64,000 nucleotides of DNA from an uncultured Pelagibacteraceae bacterium (GCA_902622545.1 CACNQD010000004.1:52465-116464); one strand, 5' to 3'; shown: positions 1 to 8,436, counted from the first letter of the stretch. Made by a program: numbers and translations. Notes: generated by a model from the sequence alone, not told the origin.

Positions 1-1238
1 GTTTTTTCACTAAACGATTTTGAGAAAAAACTATAAAATATAGTTAAAACTGCTGCACAACAAAACAAGTCAGCTAGCAAAAATAGATATAAAATACTAA
101 AACCTTTTGAAGCAACATATAAAGCGATAAAAGAAAGCCCTATAATTATGTTTCTAGATAATTTTAAATAATCTTTATTAGAACTTAAAATTTTTTTTCC
201 ATCAACTATTATAAGGCTTGATATAGCATTTATAAGTGTATCTATACTGCTTATAGTCAAAGATATACCCAGCACAATAACTATAATAGACAACGTAGGT
301 ATCTCTTTATTTAATAATAAAGAAAAAAAAGCAAGATCGGGTATTACATTCAAATTTTTAGATACAGATACTAATCCTGTAAAACCCATCATATATACAA
401 TAGGGATTATAACTAAAAAGGAAAATAACAAACTCTTTTTTAAAACGTGATTATTTTTTGCAGCATAAACTCTTTGCCAATTTCCTTGATGAAAAAGATT
501 AGTGGCTGCAACAGCAATAAAGAATGTTAAGCCTGCGGTAAAGTTAGGAATATAATTTTTGCTTAATAAATTTGGCTTATTTTTATTTATGAATTCAAAA
601 CTGAATTCGTTTGTATTAAATGAAAATAAATAAGAAAAAGCTATAAACAACAATAATGTAAAAACTATAAATTGAATATTGTCAGTGAATATTGAAGCTC
701 TCAAACCACCATATAAAGTATATATAAGAGAACTAGAAATAACTATTAAAGCAGTAATCCATAATTCCGTTCCTGAAATATAATTTATCAAAATAGATAC
801 AGCCGTAACCTCTGCAATCAAAAAAATAGTCATGTAAAATATAGATAAAATTAAGATCAGCTTAAATATATGTTTTCCAAATCTTAATCTAATAACCTCA
901 ATTAAAGTTTTTGCTTTTGGATAAGTATTTCTAAATATTTTTCCAATAAAAATAATTGCAAATAAGGGAAACGCAGTTCCTAATGAGTAACCAATAACCG
1001 CACCTATCCCGCCCCAAGTTGCGGCCGATGCAGGACCGAACAAAATCCAAGTACCCAAAGCAGAGGCTACTAAACTACATGTTAATGAGAATGTTCCAAC
1101 TGATCTATTCGCTACTAAGTAATTATTTAAGCCTTTGAATTTTTTTGAGTAAAAAAAACCAACTAGGACAAAAGAAAAGCTAATTAATAAAATTAGTGTT
1201 ATAGCAGATGTTGGATTTAAAATGTTTTGTTGTTCCAT
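1..1238 (-). CDS. thiV: Sodium:solute symporter (SSS family), probable thiamin-precursor transporter; 3' end outside window
   Basis: About 412 codons are visible from the ATG at 1238, and the frame is still open at base 1, so the C-terminus is missing. The protein is very hydrophobic with about ten predicted membrane helices. It carries SSS-family signatures, including GTWILFGPASAATWGG near residues 62-77 and YGGLRASIFTDNIQF near 176-190. A TPP riboswitch sits immediately upstream and ends in the ribosome-binding site. In SAR11 an SSS transporter called ThiV lies behind a TPP riboswitch and is thought to import HMP, the pyrimidine precursor of thiamin (established knowledge). Assigning this gene to ThiV is inference from family plus riboswitch; other thiamin-related substrates remain possible. 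Confidence 0.85.
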   Translation of the reverse strand, partial: MEQQNILNPTSAITLILLISFSFVLVGFFYSKKFKGLNNYLVANRSVGTFSLTCSLVASALGTWILFGPASAATWGGIGAVIGYSLGTAFPLFAIIFIGKIFRNTYPKAKTLIEVIRLRFGKHIFKLILILSIFYMTIFLIAEVTAVSILINYISGTELWITALIVISSSLIYTLYGGLRASIFTDNIQFIVFTLLLFIAFSYLFSFNTNEFSFEFINKNKPNLLSKNYIPNFTAGLTFFIAVAATNLFHQGNWQRVYAAKNNHVLKKSLLFSFLVIIPIVYMMGFTGLVSVSKNLNVIPDLAFFSLLLNKEIPTLSIIVIVLGISLTISSIDTLINAISSLIIVDGKKILSSNKDYLKLSRNIIIGLSFIALYVASKGFSILYLFLLADLFCCAAVLTIFYSFFSKSFSEK

Positions 1239-1240
1239 TT

Positions 1241-1306
1241 ATCCCTTTCTGAATTACCGGACAGGTTCAATGGGTATTTCTCAGCCTTAACGGCACCCCA
1301 TGGAAT
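1241..1306 (-). promoter_or_regulatory. TPP (THI-box) riboswitch
   Basis: Read on the minus strand, the conserved THI-box blocks occur in order: GGGGTGCC (1299-1292), CTGAGA (1284-1279), ACCC (1275-1272), GAACCTG (1268-1262), then TCCGG and TAATTCAG. The aptamer's 3' strand, AAGGGAT, lies a few bases before the transporter ATG at 1238 and looks like the Shine-Dalgarno sequence. It can pair with TTCC at the 5' edge. This suggests that TPP binding hides the ribosome-binding site, so control would be at translation initiation with no separate expression platform. The motif assignment is direct; the mechanism is inferred from position. Confidence 0.95.
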
Positions 1307-1344
1307 AAATTTATATAAATATTTTTTGATTGTAAATAATTAAT

Positions 1345-2622
1345 TTAAAATTGCTCTTTTTCTGTAGAGCCTTCCATAGCGGTTGTAGAACTTTTTCCAC
1401 CACTAATCGTATTTGACACAGCATCAAAATATGATGTTCCAACTTCTCTTTGATGTTTGACACTAGTGTATCCGTCTTTTTCTCTAGCAAATTCCTGCTG
1501 TTGAATTCTTGAATATGCAGTCATACCTTCTTTTTTATACTTCTCTGCTAATTCAAAAATTGCAATATTTTGTGTATGAAAGCCCGCTAGTGTAATGAAT
1601 TGGAATTTATATCCCATCGCACTAATTTTTTGTTGAAAAGTTGCAATTTCAGAGTCTGACAAATGTTTTTTCCAATTAAAAGATGGTGAACAATTATAAG
1701 CTAGTAATTTACCTGGAAATTTATTGTGTATAGCGTCAGCAAATTTTTTAGCTTCATCTAAATTTGGAGTTGCTGTCTCACACCAAATTAGGTCAGAGTA
1801 TGGTGCATATGCAAGTCCTCTAGATATTGCTTGATCAATTCCGTGTTTAACATAATAAAATCCTTCTGTTGATCTTTCACCAGTTAAAAAGGGTTTGTCG
1901 TTTTCATCATGATCATTTGTAATCAATTTTGCAGCATTTGCATCTGTTCTTGCTAAAATTATCAAAGGAACATCGGCAATATCAGCAGCTAACCTAGCGG
2001 CTTTTAAGTTTTTTATCATTGTACTTGTTGGAACCAATACTTTTCCACCCATATGTCCACATTTTTTCTCACTTGCTAACTGGTCCTCAAAATGAACTCC
2101 AGCAGCACCAGCTTTTATAAATTTTTTAGCTAACTCAAAAACATTGAGTGGTCCGCCAAATCCAGCTTCGCCGTCGGCAATTATCGGTAACATATAATCA
2201 ACTCTGTCTTTAGATTTCATTTGACCATCTTTAATTTCCATGTGTTGAATTTGATCAGCTCTCATTAAAGCATTATTCATTGACTCAACTAATTTTGGTG
2301 CGCTATCGTATGGATATAATGATTGATCTGGATACATTTCACCTGCGCTGTTAGCATCAGCAGCGACTTGCCATCCACTTAGGTAAATTGCTTTAAGGCC
2401 AGCTTTTGCATGCTGGACTGCATGATTTCCAGATAATGATCCTAATGTATTAACGTAAGGCTCGGAGTTTAACAATCTCCACAATTTTTGAGATTGATGT
2501 TTGCACATCGAATACTCTATTTTTATAGATCCTCTTAATCTTTCTACATCTTCCGGGGTATAATCCCTTTTTACTCCTGCAAATCTTTTTAGGTCATATG
2601 ATATTTTAGATTCGGAGCTCAT
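1345..2622 (-). CDS. aceA: Isocitrate lyase
   Basis: A 425-aa protein that cleaves isocitrate to glyoxylate and succinate, the first step of the glyoxylate shunt in the cytoplasm. The catalytic signature KKCGHMGGK is at residues 186-194, with the active-site Cys at about 188. Other family blocks are [10 protein letters not shown] (82-91) and ADGEAGFGG (149-157). Length is normal for bacterial AceA (about 430 aa). The ATG at 2622 gives the expected N-terminus. It lies downstream of a 54-aa ORF and divergent from a RamB/ScfR-type regulator, the family that controls isocitrate lyase in Corynebacterium. Malate synthase is not in this window. Confidence 0.96.
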   Translation of the reverse strand: MSSESKISYDLKRFAGVKRDYTPEDVERLRGSIKIEYSMCKHQSQKLWRLLNSEPYVNTLGSLSGNHAVQHAKAGLKAIYLSGWQVAADANSAGEMYPDQSLYPYDSAPKLVESMNNALMRADQIQHMEIKDGQMKSKDRVDYMLPIIADGEAGFGGPLNVFELAKKFIKAGAAGVHFEDQLASEKKCGHMGGKVLVPTSTMIKNLKAARLAADIADVPLIILARTDANAAKLITNDHDENDKPFLTGERSTEGFYYVKHGIDQAISRGLAYAPYSDLIWCETATPNLDEAKKFADAIHNKFPGKLLAYNCSPSFNWKKHLSDSEIATFQQKISAMGYKFQFITLAGFHTQNIAIFELAEKYKKEGMTAYSRIQQQEFAREKDGYTSVKHQREVGTSYFDAVSNTISGGKSSTTAMEGSTEKEQF

Positions 2623-2660
2623 TTTTTCCTTTGAAAAAGTTAATAATTAAGACTTAAAAA

Positions 2661-2825
2661 TTAGTTACTGTTATACTCGTTAGTAAACTCATTCATTCCA
2701 CTTGAGCCCCAATCACAATGATCATCTCTTAAATAAATGCCAGAGTTGTCAGTGTGATTTTGATTCTCATGGTCAGAACTTAAAGCCTTATTTACTTGAT
2801 TTTTTATCTTGTTTTTGCTGTTCAT
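2661..2825 (-). CDS. Small hypothetical protein (54 aa) upstream of aceA
   Basis: An intact ATG-to-TAA reading frame of 54 codons fills the space between the operator array and aceA, in the same direction as aceA. The product is hydrophilic (Asn, Asp, Glu and His rich) and contains LRDDHCDWGSSGMNEF near residues 32-47, with one cysteine and no membrane segment or signal peptide. I recognise no family. Its placement 38 bp before aceA suggests it shares the aceA transcript, as a leader ORF or a small accessory protein. The ribosome-binding site is weak, so it could be fortuitous. Confidence 0.5.
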   Translation of the reverse strand: MNSKNKIKNQVNKALSSDHENQNHTDNSGIYLRDDHCDWGSSGMNEFTNEYNSN

Positions 2826-2937
2826 GTAAACTTTATAATTTACAAAATTTACAAAATCTATAAATAAGTTAATAATGCTTGTAAAATCAATAAATTTATT
2901 GTAAATTATTATTTACAAAATTTACAAATGGAAAATT
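2826..2937. promoter_or_regulatory. Divergent operator/promoter region with six TTTACAA half-sites
   Basis: The 112-bp spacer between the aceA-side ORF and the divergent regulator holds an exact 18-bp direct repeat (ATTTACAAAATTTACAAA) at 2838-2855 and 2911-2928. Each copy contains two TTTACAA half-sites 9 bp apart. Two more half-sites lie in inverted orientation (TTGTAAA) at 2879-2885 and 2899-2905. This layout fits cooperative binding by the adjacent ScfR/RamB-type protein, controlling aceA and its own gene. The repeats are seen directly; the binding protein is inferred. The last repeat ends about 9 bp before the regulator ATG. Confidence 0.75.
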
Positions 2938-4365
2938 ATGAGTCAATTAGATGTAAAAATAGGCCCAAAAATCAAGTCTTTTAGGAGACAATTGGGACTT
3001 CAAGCTAACAAACTAGCTGAGCAACTAGGAATATCCCCAAGTTATTTAAATTTAATTGAAAGTGGCAAGAGAAAAATTGATGGTGATCTTCTTTTAAAGG
3101 TTTGTGAAGAACTTAAAATAGAGCTTTCAGACTTAACAAATAAGTCAGATCTGAACTTAGTAAATGATATATCGGAATTATTGGATGATCAATTATTTGA
3201 GGATTTAGATATTCTTGGACCTGAAGTTAAAGATTTAGTGAATACAAATCCTAAGATAGCAAGAGCATTAATTAAATTAGGTGATAACTACAAACAAAAA
3301 GATAATGAAATTATCAATAAAGTTGAAACTCTATCTGGCAAAATAATAGACAGTCGTAAAACATCATTTCCAGGAGAAGTAATATCAGATTTTCTACAAG
3401 ATAAACAAAATTATTTTCCAAAACTTGAAGAATTTGCAAATAAAATTTTTGAAAAAGTTCAAGTAAATAATAGAACTAGATATATTGCACTTTGTGATTT
3501 TTTAAATTCAGAATACTCAATTAATGTTAAAGATGTGATTCCAGAAGAAGATAAACCTTTCTCAAAAATATATAATAAAAGTAAAAAAGAACTTCTCTTA
3601 AGTGACTATAATTCTTTGGAGACTAAAAAATTACACGCTGCAGCTCAAATAGCTCAAGAAGGTGCGGAAGAAGAAATTAACAGTTACTTATCTGAATTTA
3701 AATTTCCTTCCGATGAAGCAAAGAGATTAACAAAAATAGCACTACTAAATTATTGTGGTGCCGCAATATTAATGCCTTATAAATTATTTCACTCTGAATG
3801 TAAAAAATTAAAATATGATTTAGAATTACTGCAAAACACATTCGCAACCTCTTTCGAACAAGTTGCGCACAGAGTTACTTGCTTACAAGATCCAAAATTA
3901 CCAGGAATACCTTTTCATATGTTACGAGTAGATATAGCAGGAAATATATCAAAAAGATTTTCTTTGTCTGGTATTGAAATACCTAGATATGGTGGAGCAT
4001 GTCCAAGATGGAACGTCTATTCAGCTTTTACAAGACCAGGAGTAATTCAAGCTGCTGTGAGCAAGATGACTAATGGTAAGAAATATGTTTGTATTGCTCG
4101 TACAGTTGAAAAAGGTGTTGGTAGATATGGTCAAAAGAAAAGTATGTTATCTATTGGCCTAGGTTGTGAGGCAAAATATGCAAAGGACTTTGTATATACG
4201 GAAAATTTAAATTTAAACGATAAAAAAACTGAAATACCTATTGGCGTATCTTGTAGAACTTGTGATAGACTAGATTGTTCTCAAAGAGCATTTCCTCCTC
4301 TTCATAAAAAATTTGATGTAGATATCAACTCAAGGGGAGTTTCTGTTTACGTTACAGATAAATAA
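2938..4365 (+). CDS. Short-chain fatty acyl regulator (ScfR/RamB type), XRE-family
   Basis: A 475-aa transcription regulator. Residues about 7-62 form an XRE helix-turn-helix, with LAEQLGISPSYLNLIESGKR characteristic of the class. The long C-terminal part ends in a Cys-rich block, CRTCDRLDCSQRAFPPL, about 20 residues from the end. This is the hallmark of the ScfR group (RamB, PrpR, MccR), which sense acyl-CoA or acetate status. RamB controls isocitrate lyase in Corynebacterium, and here the gene is divergent from aceA. The operator array directly before its ATG predicts autoregulation. Family assignment is strong; the effector is unknown. Confidence 0.9.
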   Translation: MSQLDVKIGPKIKSFRRQLGLQANKLAEQLGISPSYLNLIESGKRKIDGDLLLKVCEELKIELSDLTNKSDLNLVNDISELLDDQLFEDLDILGPEVKDLVNTNPKIARALIKLGDNYKQKDNEIINKVETLSGKIIDSRKTSFPGEVISDFLQDKQNYFPKLEEFANKIFEKVQVNNRTRYIALCDFLNSEYSINVKDVIPEEDKPFSKIYNKSKKELLLSDYNSLETKKLHAAAQIAQEGAEEEINSYLSEFKFPSDEAKRLTKIALLNYCGAAILMPYKLFHSECKKLKYDLELLQNTFATSFEQVAHRVTCLQDPKLPGIPFHMLRVDIAGNISKRFSLSGIEIPRYGGACPRWNVYSAFTRPGVIQAAVSKMTNGKKYVCIARTVEKGVGRYGQKKSMLSIGLGCEAKYAKDFVYTENLNLNDKKTEIPIGVSCRTCDRLDCSQRAFPPLHKKFDVDINSRGVSVYVTDK

Positions 4366-4366
4366 T

Positions 4367-5422
4367 TTAAAAACAAACCAAATGATCAATATAAACTGGT
4401 TTTTTTATACCAAATTTTTCATCTATATCGTGTTGATGAATATGGTGAGAGTGAACGAAAACAGGTAATAAATTCCCTTTTTCTGTTCTAAGAGTATAAA
4501 TAAAATTAGTTCCTCTAAATTTTCTGTCTACCACATCAAATTTTAAGTTACTTTTGTCGTCATGAATAAGATCTTCGGGTTGTAATAATAATTTAACATT
4601 AGAACCAATTTCAGCAGGTTTAACAAATTTACCTTCAATAGTACCTAAATCATCATTTTCTAATGTGTTTTTTCCAGTTACTTTGGCTGGTATTAAAATT
4701 CCCCTGTTTAGAAAGTTAACCACACTTACAGAATTTGGGTAATGATAGACTTTATAGGGATCATCAAATTGTTTTAATTTTTCATCTAAAATTACTCCAC
4801 ATTTATTACCTAAATAAAAAGCTTCATAGGAATCGTGAGTTACTACAATTGTAGGTATCTTTAAATTTTTTAAGATTTTTTTTAGCTGTATTTGTATTTC
4901 TTCCTTTAAGCTTTGATCAACGTTTGAAAGTGGTTCATCTAAAAGTAATAAGTCTGGTTCAAATACTAGTGATCTTGCAAGAGAAACACGTTGAGCTTCA
5001 CCAGCACTTATTTGATGAGGAAATTTTTTTAAGACATTATTTAAATTTAACAATTTAATTATAAAATCTGGGATGATTTTTTTTGTTTTATTTCGATTTC
5101 TATTTACAGCTATTTTGATGTTTTTTTCTACAGTGTAGTGAGGGAATAAACAATTATCCTGAAAAGCTAATGATATATTTCTTTTTTCTGGTTCGACATG
5201 ATTGTCTTTTGAAGATATTAACTGTCCTTTTAAAAAAATTTCACCTTTATTAATTTTTTCAAGCCCTGCTATAGATCTTAAAATTGTAGTTTTACCTATA
5301 CCAGAAGGTCCTAACAAACAAATTATATCTCCCTCATTTTCGATGGAAAAAGAGACGTTTTTTACTTTTTCAATTCCATCTACTGAAAAATTTACGTTTT
5401 TTATTTCGAGAATATTTCTCAT
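4367..5422 (-). CDS. fbpC: Ferric iron ABC transporter, ATP-binding protein
   Basis: A 351-aa ABC ATPase and the last gene of the iron-uptake operon. The Walker A motif GPSGIGKT is at residues 38-45, the Q-loop near FQDNCLFPHY (87-96), the ABC signature ISAGEAQRV at 138-146, Walker B LLLLDEP at 158-164, and the switch His follows in VVTHDS. The C-terminal ~130 residues look like the TOBE-type regulatory domain found in FbpC/PotA-like ATPases. Its ATG abuts the permease stop (TAAATG). The gene converges on the ScfR-type regulator with only one base between the two stop codons. Confidence 0.9.
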   Translation of the reverse strand: MRNILEIKNVNFSVDGIEKVKNVSFSIENEGDIICLLGPSGIGKTTILRSIAGLEKINKGEIFLKGQLISSKDNHVEPEKRNISLAFQDNCLFPHYTVEKNIKIAVNRNRNKTKKIIPDFIIKLLNLNNVLKKFPHQISAGEAQRVSLARSLVFEPDLLLLDEPLSNVDQSLKEEIQIQLKKILKNLKIPTIVVTHDSYEAFYLGNKCGVILDEKLKQFDDPYKVYHYPNSVSVVNFLNRGILIPAKVTGKNTLENDDLGTIEGKFVKPAEIGSNVKLLLQPEDLIHDDKSNLKFDVVDRKFRGTNFIYTLRTEKGNLLPVFVHSHHIHQHDIDEKFGIKKPVYIDHLVCF

Positions 5423-7036
5423 TTAATCTCGCAATATAAACTTAGATGTTAATAAAATAAATACACTAGCAATTAAGATTAAAATTAAGGATGGTGCTGC
5501 AGCTGCCTCTAATAAATCCTCAGATGCGTATATATACGCAGTAGTTGCGAATGTCTCAAAATTAAATGGCCTCAAAATTAAAGTAATTGGAAGTTCTCTA
5601 ATTATTTCCAAAGATATTAAAATTGCCACAAATAAAACTGAATTCCTTAAATAAGGTATATGTATATTAACAAATGTTTTAATTTTTGAATAACCTAGTA
5701 AATATGCACTTTCATCAACAGAAAGATTTATTTTTTCGTACCCTGACTTTATACCGTTACACGCTAATGAGTAAAATCTAATAAAATAAACTATAACAAG
5801 TCCTAGTATTGAACCAAAGAATACTTTTTTGATAGATTCAAATCCAAATAATTTTACAAAATTATTATCAAACCATGCAATAAAAGTAATAAATGCAATT
5901 GCTAAGATTACACCAGGTATTGCATATCCAGATATTGATAGAGTATTCATCATATTTAATGGTTTACTTTTTGAAACTCTCATTCCGTAATTAGATATAA
6001 ATGAAAAAATAATAAGTGCTAAACTTGATAAAAAGACTAAATATAAAGTATTGTAAATTAGACTTAATACTTTTAAATCAAAAAGATTATCAGAATAAAT
6101 AATTGTCCAATACAACATTTGGCTAGATGGAAATATGAAACTTAAAAAGAATATTACAAAGCAAAATAGAAATGCCAAAAAACTTTTTCCTCTATCTAAT
6201 TTATATTTCTCTCTTTGTTTAAATCTACTCGATGAGTTTGAATGATATTTTGCTTGTTTTCTTGATAAATTTTCTAAGATGAATAAAGCAAAAATAAATA
6301 ACAACAAAAAGAATGAAAGTCTATTTGCAAATGCAAGGTCATCAAATGTTATCCATGAATTATATATTCCAGTTGTTAGAGTATTTATTGAAAAGAAGTC
6401 TACAGCACCGAATTCTGCTAAAGTTTCCATTGCTACCAATGACAATCCAGCAATTATTGCGGGTCTAGCGGATGGTAAAATAACCTTTAAAAAAGTCTTT
6501 ATTTTAGAAAATCCCAAATTTTTACTAAGGTCTATTAAATTTTGAGATTGATATAAAAAGGAAGCTCTAGCTAAAATATAGACATAGGCAAACAAAGAAA
6601 AAGATAATGATAGTATCGCTCCAAACATTCCACTAAATTTCGGTATATATTTATTGTATTCTCCCTCACCAAATAGATTTTTAAGAATTGTAAAAGCGGT
6701 ACCGTAATTATCAAAAAAAGCAAAAATAGAGTATGCATAAATATATGGAGGGACAGCAAAAGATAATATTAATGCCCATTTAAAAAAATTACTTCCTGGA
6801 AAATCATAAAAAGAAACGAGATAAGCTGTGCCTGTTCCAAAGATAAATGTTAAAATCAAAACTCCAAATAATAAAATTGCAGAATTATATATGTATTCTA
6901 GTAAAAAAGTTTCCTTTAAAATTTTGTAATATTCTGTTGTCTCCTCAAAAAAACTAAAAGAAACAGTTGCTATAGGAATTAAAACTACAAAAGAGATGAA
7001 GAAAGAGCTTAAATACCAAATATTTATTTTTTTCAT
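5423..7036 (-). CDS. fbpB: Ferric iron ABC transporter, fused two-domain permease
   Basis: A 537-aa integral membrane protein with about twelve hydrophobic segments, arranged as two homologous permease halves as in FbpB/SfuB. The cytoplasmic coupling (EAA-like) loops can be seen around METLAEFGAVDFF (about residues 203-215) in the first half and EIIRELPITLILRP near residues 478-491 in the second. It moves Fe3+ released by the periplasmic protein through the inner membrane, powered by the ATPase encoded immediately downstream with zero spacing. It is separated from the upstream small ORF by a strong hairpin at 7069-7100, so its expression may be lower than that of the binding protein. Confidence 0.9.
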   Translation of the reverse strand: MKKINIWYLSSFFISFVVLIPIATVSFSFFEETTEYYKILKETFLLEYIYNSAILLFGVLILTFIFGTGTAYLVSFYDFPGSNFFKWALILSFAVPPYIYAYSIFAFFDNYGTAFTILKNLFGEGEYNKYIPKFSGMFGAILSLSFSLFAYVYILARASFLYQSQNLIDLSKNLGFSKIKTFLKVILPSARPAIIAGLSLVAMETLAEFGAVDFFSINTLTTGIYNSWITFDDLAFANRLSFFLLLFIFALFILENLSRKQAKYHSNSSSRFKQREKYKLDRGKSFLAFLFCFVIFFLSFIFPSSQMLYWTIIYSDNLFDLKVLSLIYNTLYLVFLSSLALIIFSFISNYGMRVSKSKPLNMMNTLSISGYAIPGVILAIAFITFIAWFDNNFVKLFGFESIKKVFFGSILGLVIVYFIRFYSLACNGIKSGYEKINLSVDESAYLLGYSKIKTFVNIHIPYLRNSVLFVAILISLEIIRELPITLILRPFNFETFATTAYIYASEDLLEAAAAPSLILILIASVFILLTSKFILRD

Positions 7037-7068
7037 ATTATAATCCGCCTTATAATCATGAAATTAAA

Positions 7069-7100
7069 TATGCCCATGGAGGAGATCGTCCACGGGCATA
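7069..7100 (-). terminator. Intra-operon hairpin between small ORF and fbpB
   Basis: Arms TATGCCCATGGA (7069-7080) and TCCACGGGCATA (7089-7100) pair at 11 of 12 positions around an 8-base loop. The stem is GC-rich for this genome. On the minus strand the bases after it (ATTTAATTTC) are not a strong T-run. It could be a partial terminator or an mRNA-stabilising structure that makes the upstream fbpA and small-ORF message more abundant than the permease message. That pattern is common for binding-protein operons, but the role here is inferred. Confidence 0.6.
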
Positions 7101-7115
7101 TAATCAAGAAATTAT

Positions 7116-7286
7116 CTAAAAATCAAAAACCTTTAGGATTTGCGGAACCTCCTTATCTTTAATATCAGATAAATTTCTTTTATTTATTCTGTCATTGATT
7201 TTTTTACACTCTGAAAGACACGGTGAGCATCCTTTAGAAGATTTATTATAATCTATTTCAGAAATAAATTCTTTTTTATCTTTCAT
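7116..7286 (-). CDS. Small cysteine-containing protein (56 aa) within the iron operon
   Basis: An intact ATG-to-TAG frame of 56 codons starts one base after the fbpA stop codon, a typical translational-coupling arrangement. The product is charged and has the cluster SSKGCSPCLSECKKIND near residues 16-32, giving C-x2-C-x3-C spacing that could bind iron, iron-sulfur or zinc. It has no signal peptide or membrane segment, so a cytoplasmic location is expected. I recognise no named family. The position between the binding protein and permease of a Fe3+ transporter suggests a link to iron handling, but this is inference. Confidence 0.65.
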   Translation of the reverse strand: MKDKKEFISEIDYNKSSKGCSPCLSECKKINDRINKRNLSDIKDKEVPQILKVFDF

Positions 7287-7287
7287 G

Positions 7288-8313
7288 TTATTTCCAACCA
7301 GCTGCTGTCATTACTTCTAATGCATCAGCTTGTTTAGCACCGTAGCTTGAAACTTTAGTTTTTAGATCTTGTTTAAAATCTAATCCTATATTGTTTACAA
7401 CTAGTGGACTTGGAGAAACACCATCGATCATTGGAAACTCAAAAGTATTATTTGTAAAATGCTCTTGAGCTTCTGGAGTTAATAAAAACTCTACAAGTTT
7501 AATCGCATTTGCTTTATTAGGTGCGCCTTTTACTAAAGCAGCACAACTAATATTCATATGTGTTCCTCTATCATTTTGGTTAGGAAAGAAAGCTTTTACT
7601 TTTTTTGCAGCAGCTTGTTGCTCTGCTCCTTTGTTTCCTGATAACATTAATGCTAAATAATATGTATTAGCAACAGCAATATCTGCTTCCCCAGCAGCAA
7701 CTGCCATAATTTGAGCTCGGTCATTTCCTGTTGGTGTCCTAGCCATGTTTGCAACAACACCTTTTGCCCAATCAGCTGTAGCTTTTTTACCATTATTTTT
7801 TACTAATGATGCTACAAGTGATTTATTATAAATGTTACTTGATGCTCTAATTACTAATCTACCCTTCCATTTTGGATCAGCTAAACTTTCGTAAGTTAAA
7901 CCTGACAACTCCGCACCTGATACCCTATCTGGGGCGTAGTAAACAATTCTTGCTCTTTTAGCAATTCCTGTCCAATGGTTCGTTCTAAAGTTTGACGGAA
8001 CAGCTGCTTTTATCGCAGGTGAAATTAAACCACCTTGCGTCATTCCTTTTGCTTTGAATGCTCCACATCTACCAGCGTCAGCTGTGATGTAAAGATCAGC
8101 GGAAGAATCTGCTCCCTCTTTGATCATTCTTTTTTCAAGAGCTCCTGCTTTTCCATTTATTAAATTAACTTTAATTCCAGTTTTATTTGTGAACTTGCTA
8201 TAAAGTTCTGCATCTGCTTTGTAATGTCTCGCATTAAAGATATTAACTTCAGCAGCTATCGTTAAACTAGAAATGAAAGTTAAAAGTATTGTATATATAC
8301 TAAGTTTCTTCAT
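7288..8313 (-). CDS. fbpA: Ferric iron ABC transporter, periplasmic binding protein
   Basis: A 341-aa periplasmic protein that captures Fe3+ for the FbpBC transporter. I chose the ATG at 8313, which gives an N-terminal signal peptide (MKKLSIYTILLTFISS, cleavage after AA near residue 21). The longer reading frame to 8388 would run through the Fur-like box and hide the signal peptide. The mature start VNIFNARHYKADAELY and the adjacent tyrosines in ANTYYLALML match the FbpA/FutA class, where a Tyr pair ligates iron. It is the first gene of an operon that continues with a small Cys protein, permease and ATPase. Confidence 0.93.
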   Translation of the reverse strand: MKKLSIYTILLTFISSLTIAAEVNIFNARHYKADAELYSKFTNKTGIKVNLINGKAGALEKRMIKEGADSSADLYITADAGRCGAFKAKGMTQGGLISPAIKAAVPSNFRTNHWTGIAKRARIVYYAPDRVSGAELSGLTYESLADPKWKGRLVIRASSNIYNKSLVASLVKNNGKKATADWAKGVVANMARTPTGNDRAQIMAVAAGEADIAVANTYYLALMLSGNKGAEQQAAAKKVKAFFPNQNDRGTHMNISCAALVKGAPNKANAIKLVEFLLTPEAQEHFTNNTFEFPMIDGVSPSPLVVNNIGLDFKQDLKTKVSSYGAKQADALEVMTAAGWK

Positions 8314-8345
8314 TATTTTATTAATTAACCTCACTCCGCACTGTT

Positions 8346-8429
8346 GATAATGAGAATTAATCTCATTGAAAATGATAATTAATCTCACTGATAATGATTA
8401 TCAATCGCATATATTGACGCAGGGGTCAA
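8346..8429 (-). promoter_or_regulatory. Fur-like iron box(es) and promoter region of fbpA
   Basis: The perfect 15-bp palindrome TGATAATGATTATCA (8389-8403) has the classical 7-1-7 Fur-box layout. A second dyad, AATGAGAATTAATCTCATT (8349-8367), and an intermediate AATGATAATT lie downstream toward the gene, giving an array of about 58 bp. On the minus strand TTGACC (8429-8424) could be a -35 element, with the -10 inside or next to the palindrome. Iron-replete Fur-type protein would then block transcription. The sites are seen directly; the regulator is not in the window. Confidence 0.85.
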
Positions 8430-8436
8430 GAGATAT

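Noticed and set aside
6279..6545. Plus-strand ORF of 88 aa inside fbpB
   Set aside because: It lies wholly inside the permease gene, which has clear membrane-protein motifs. It is a shadow frame.
8314..8388. N-terminal 25-residue extension of fbpA from the ATG at 8388
   Set aside because: It would run through the Fur-like box and displace the signal peptide. The ATG at 8313 gives a standard signal peptide.
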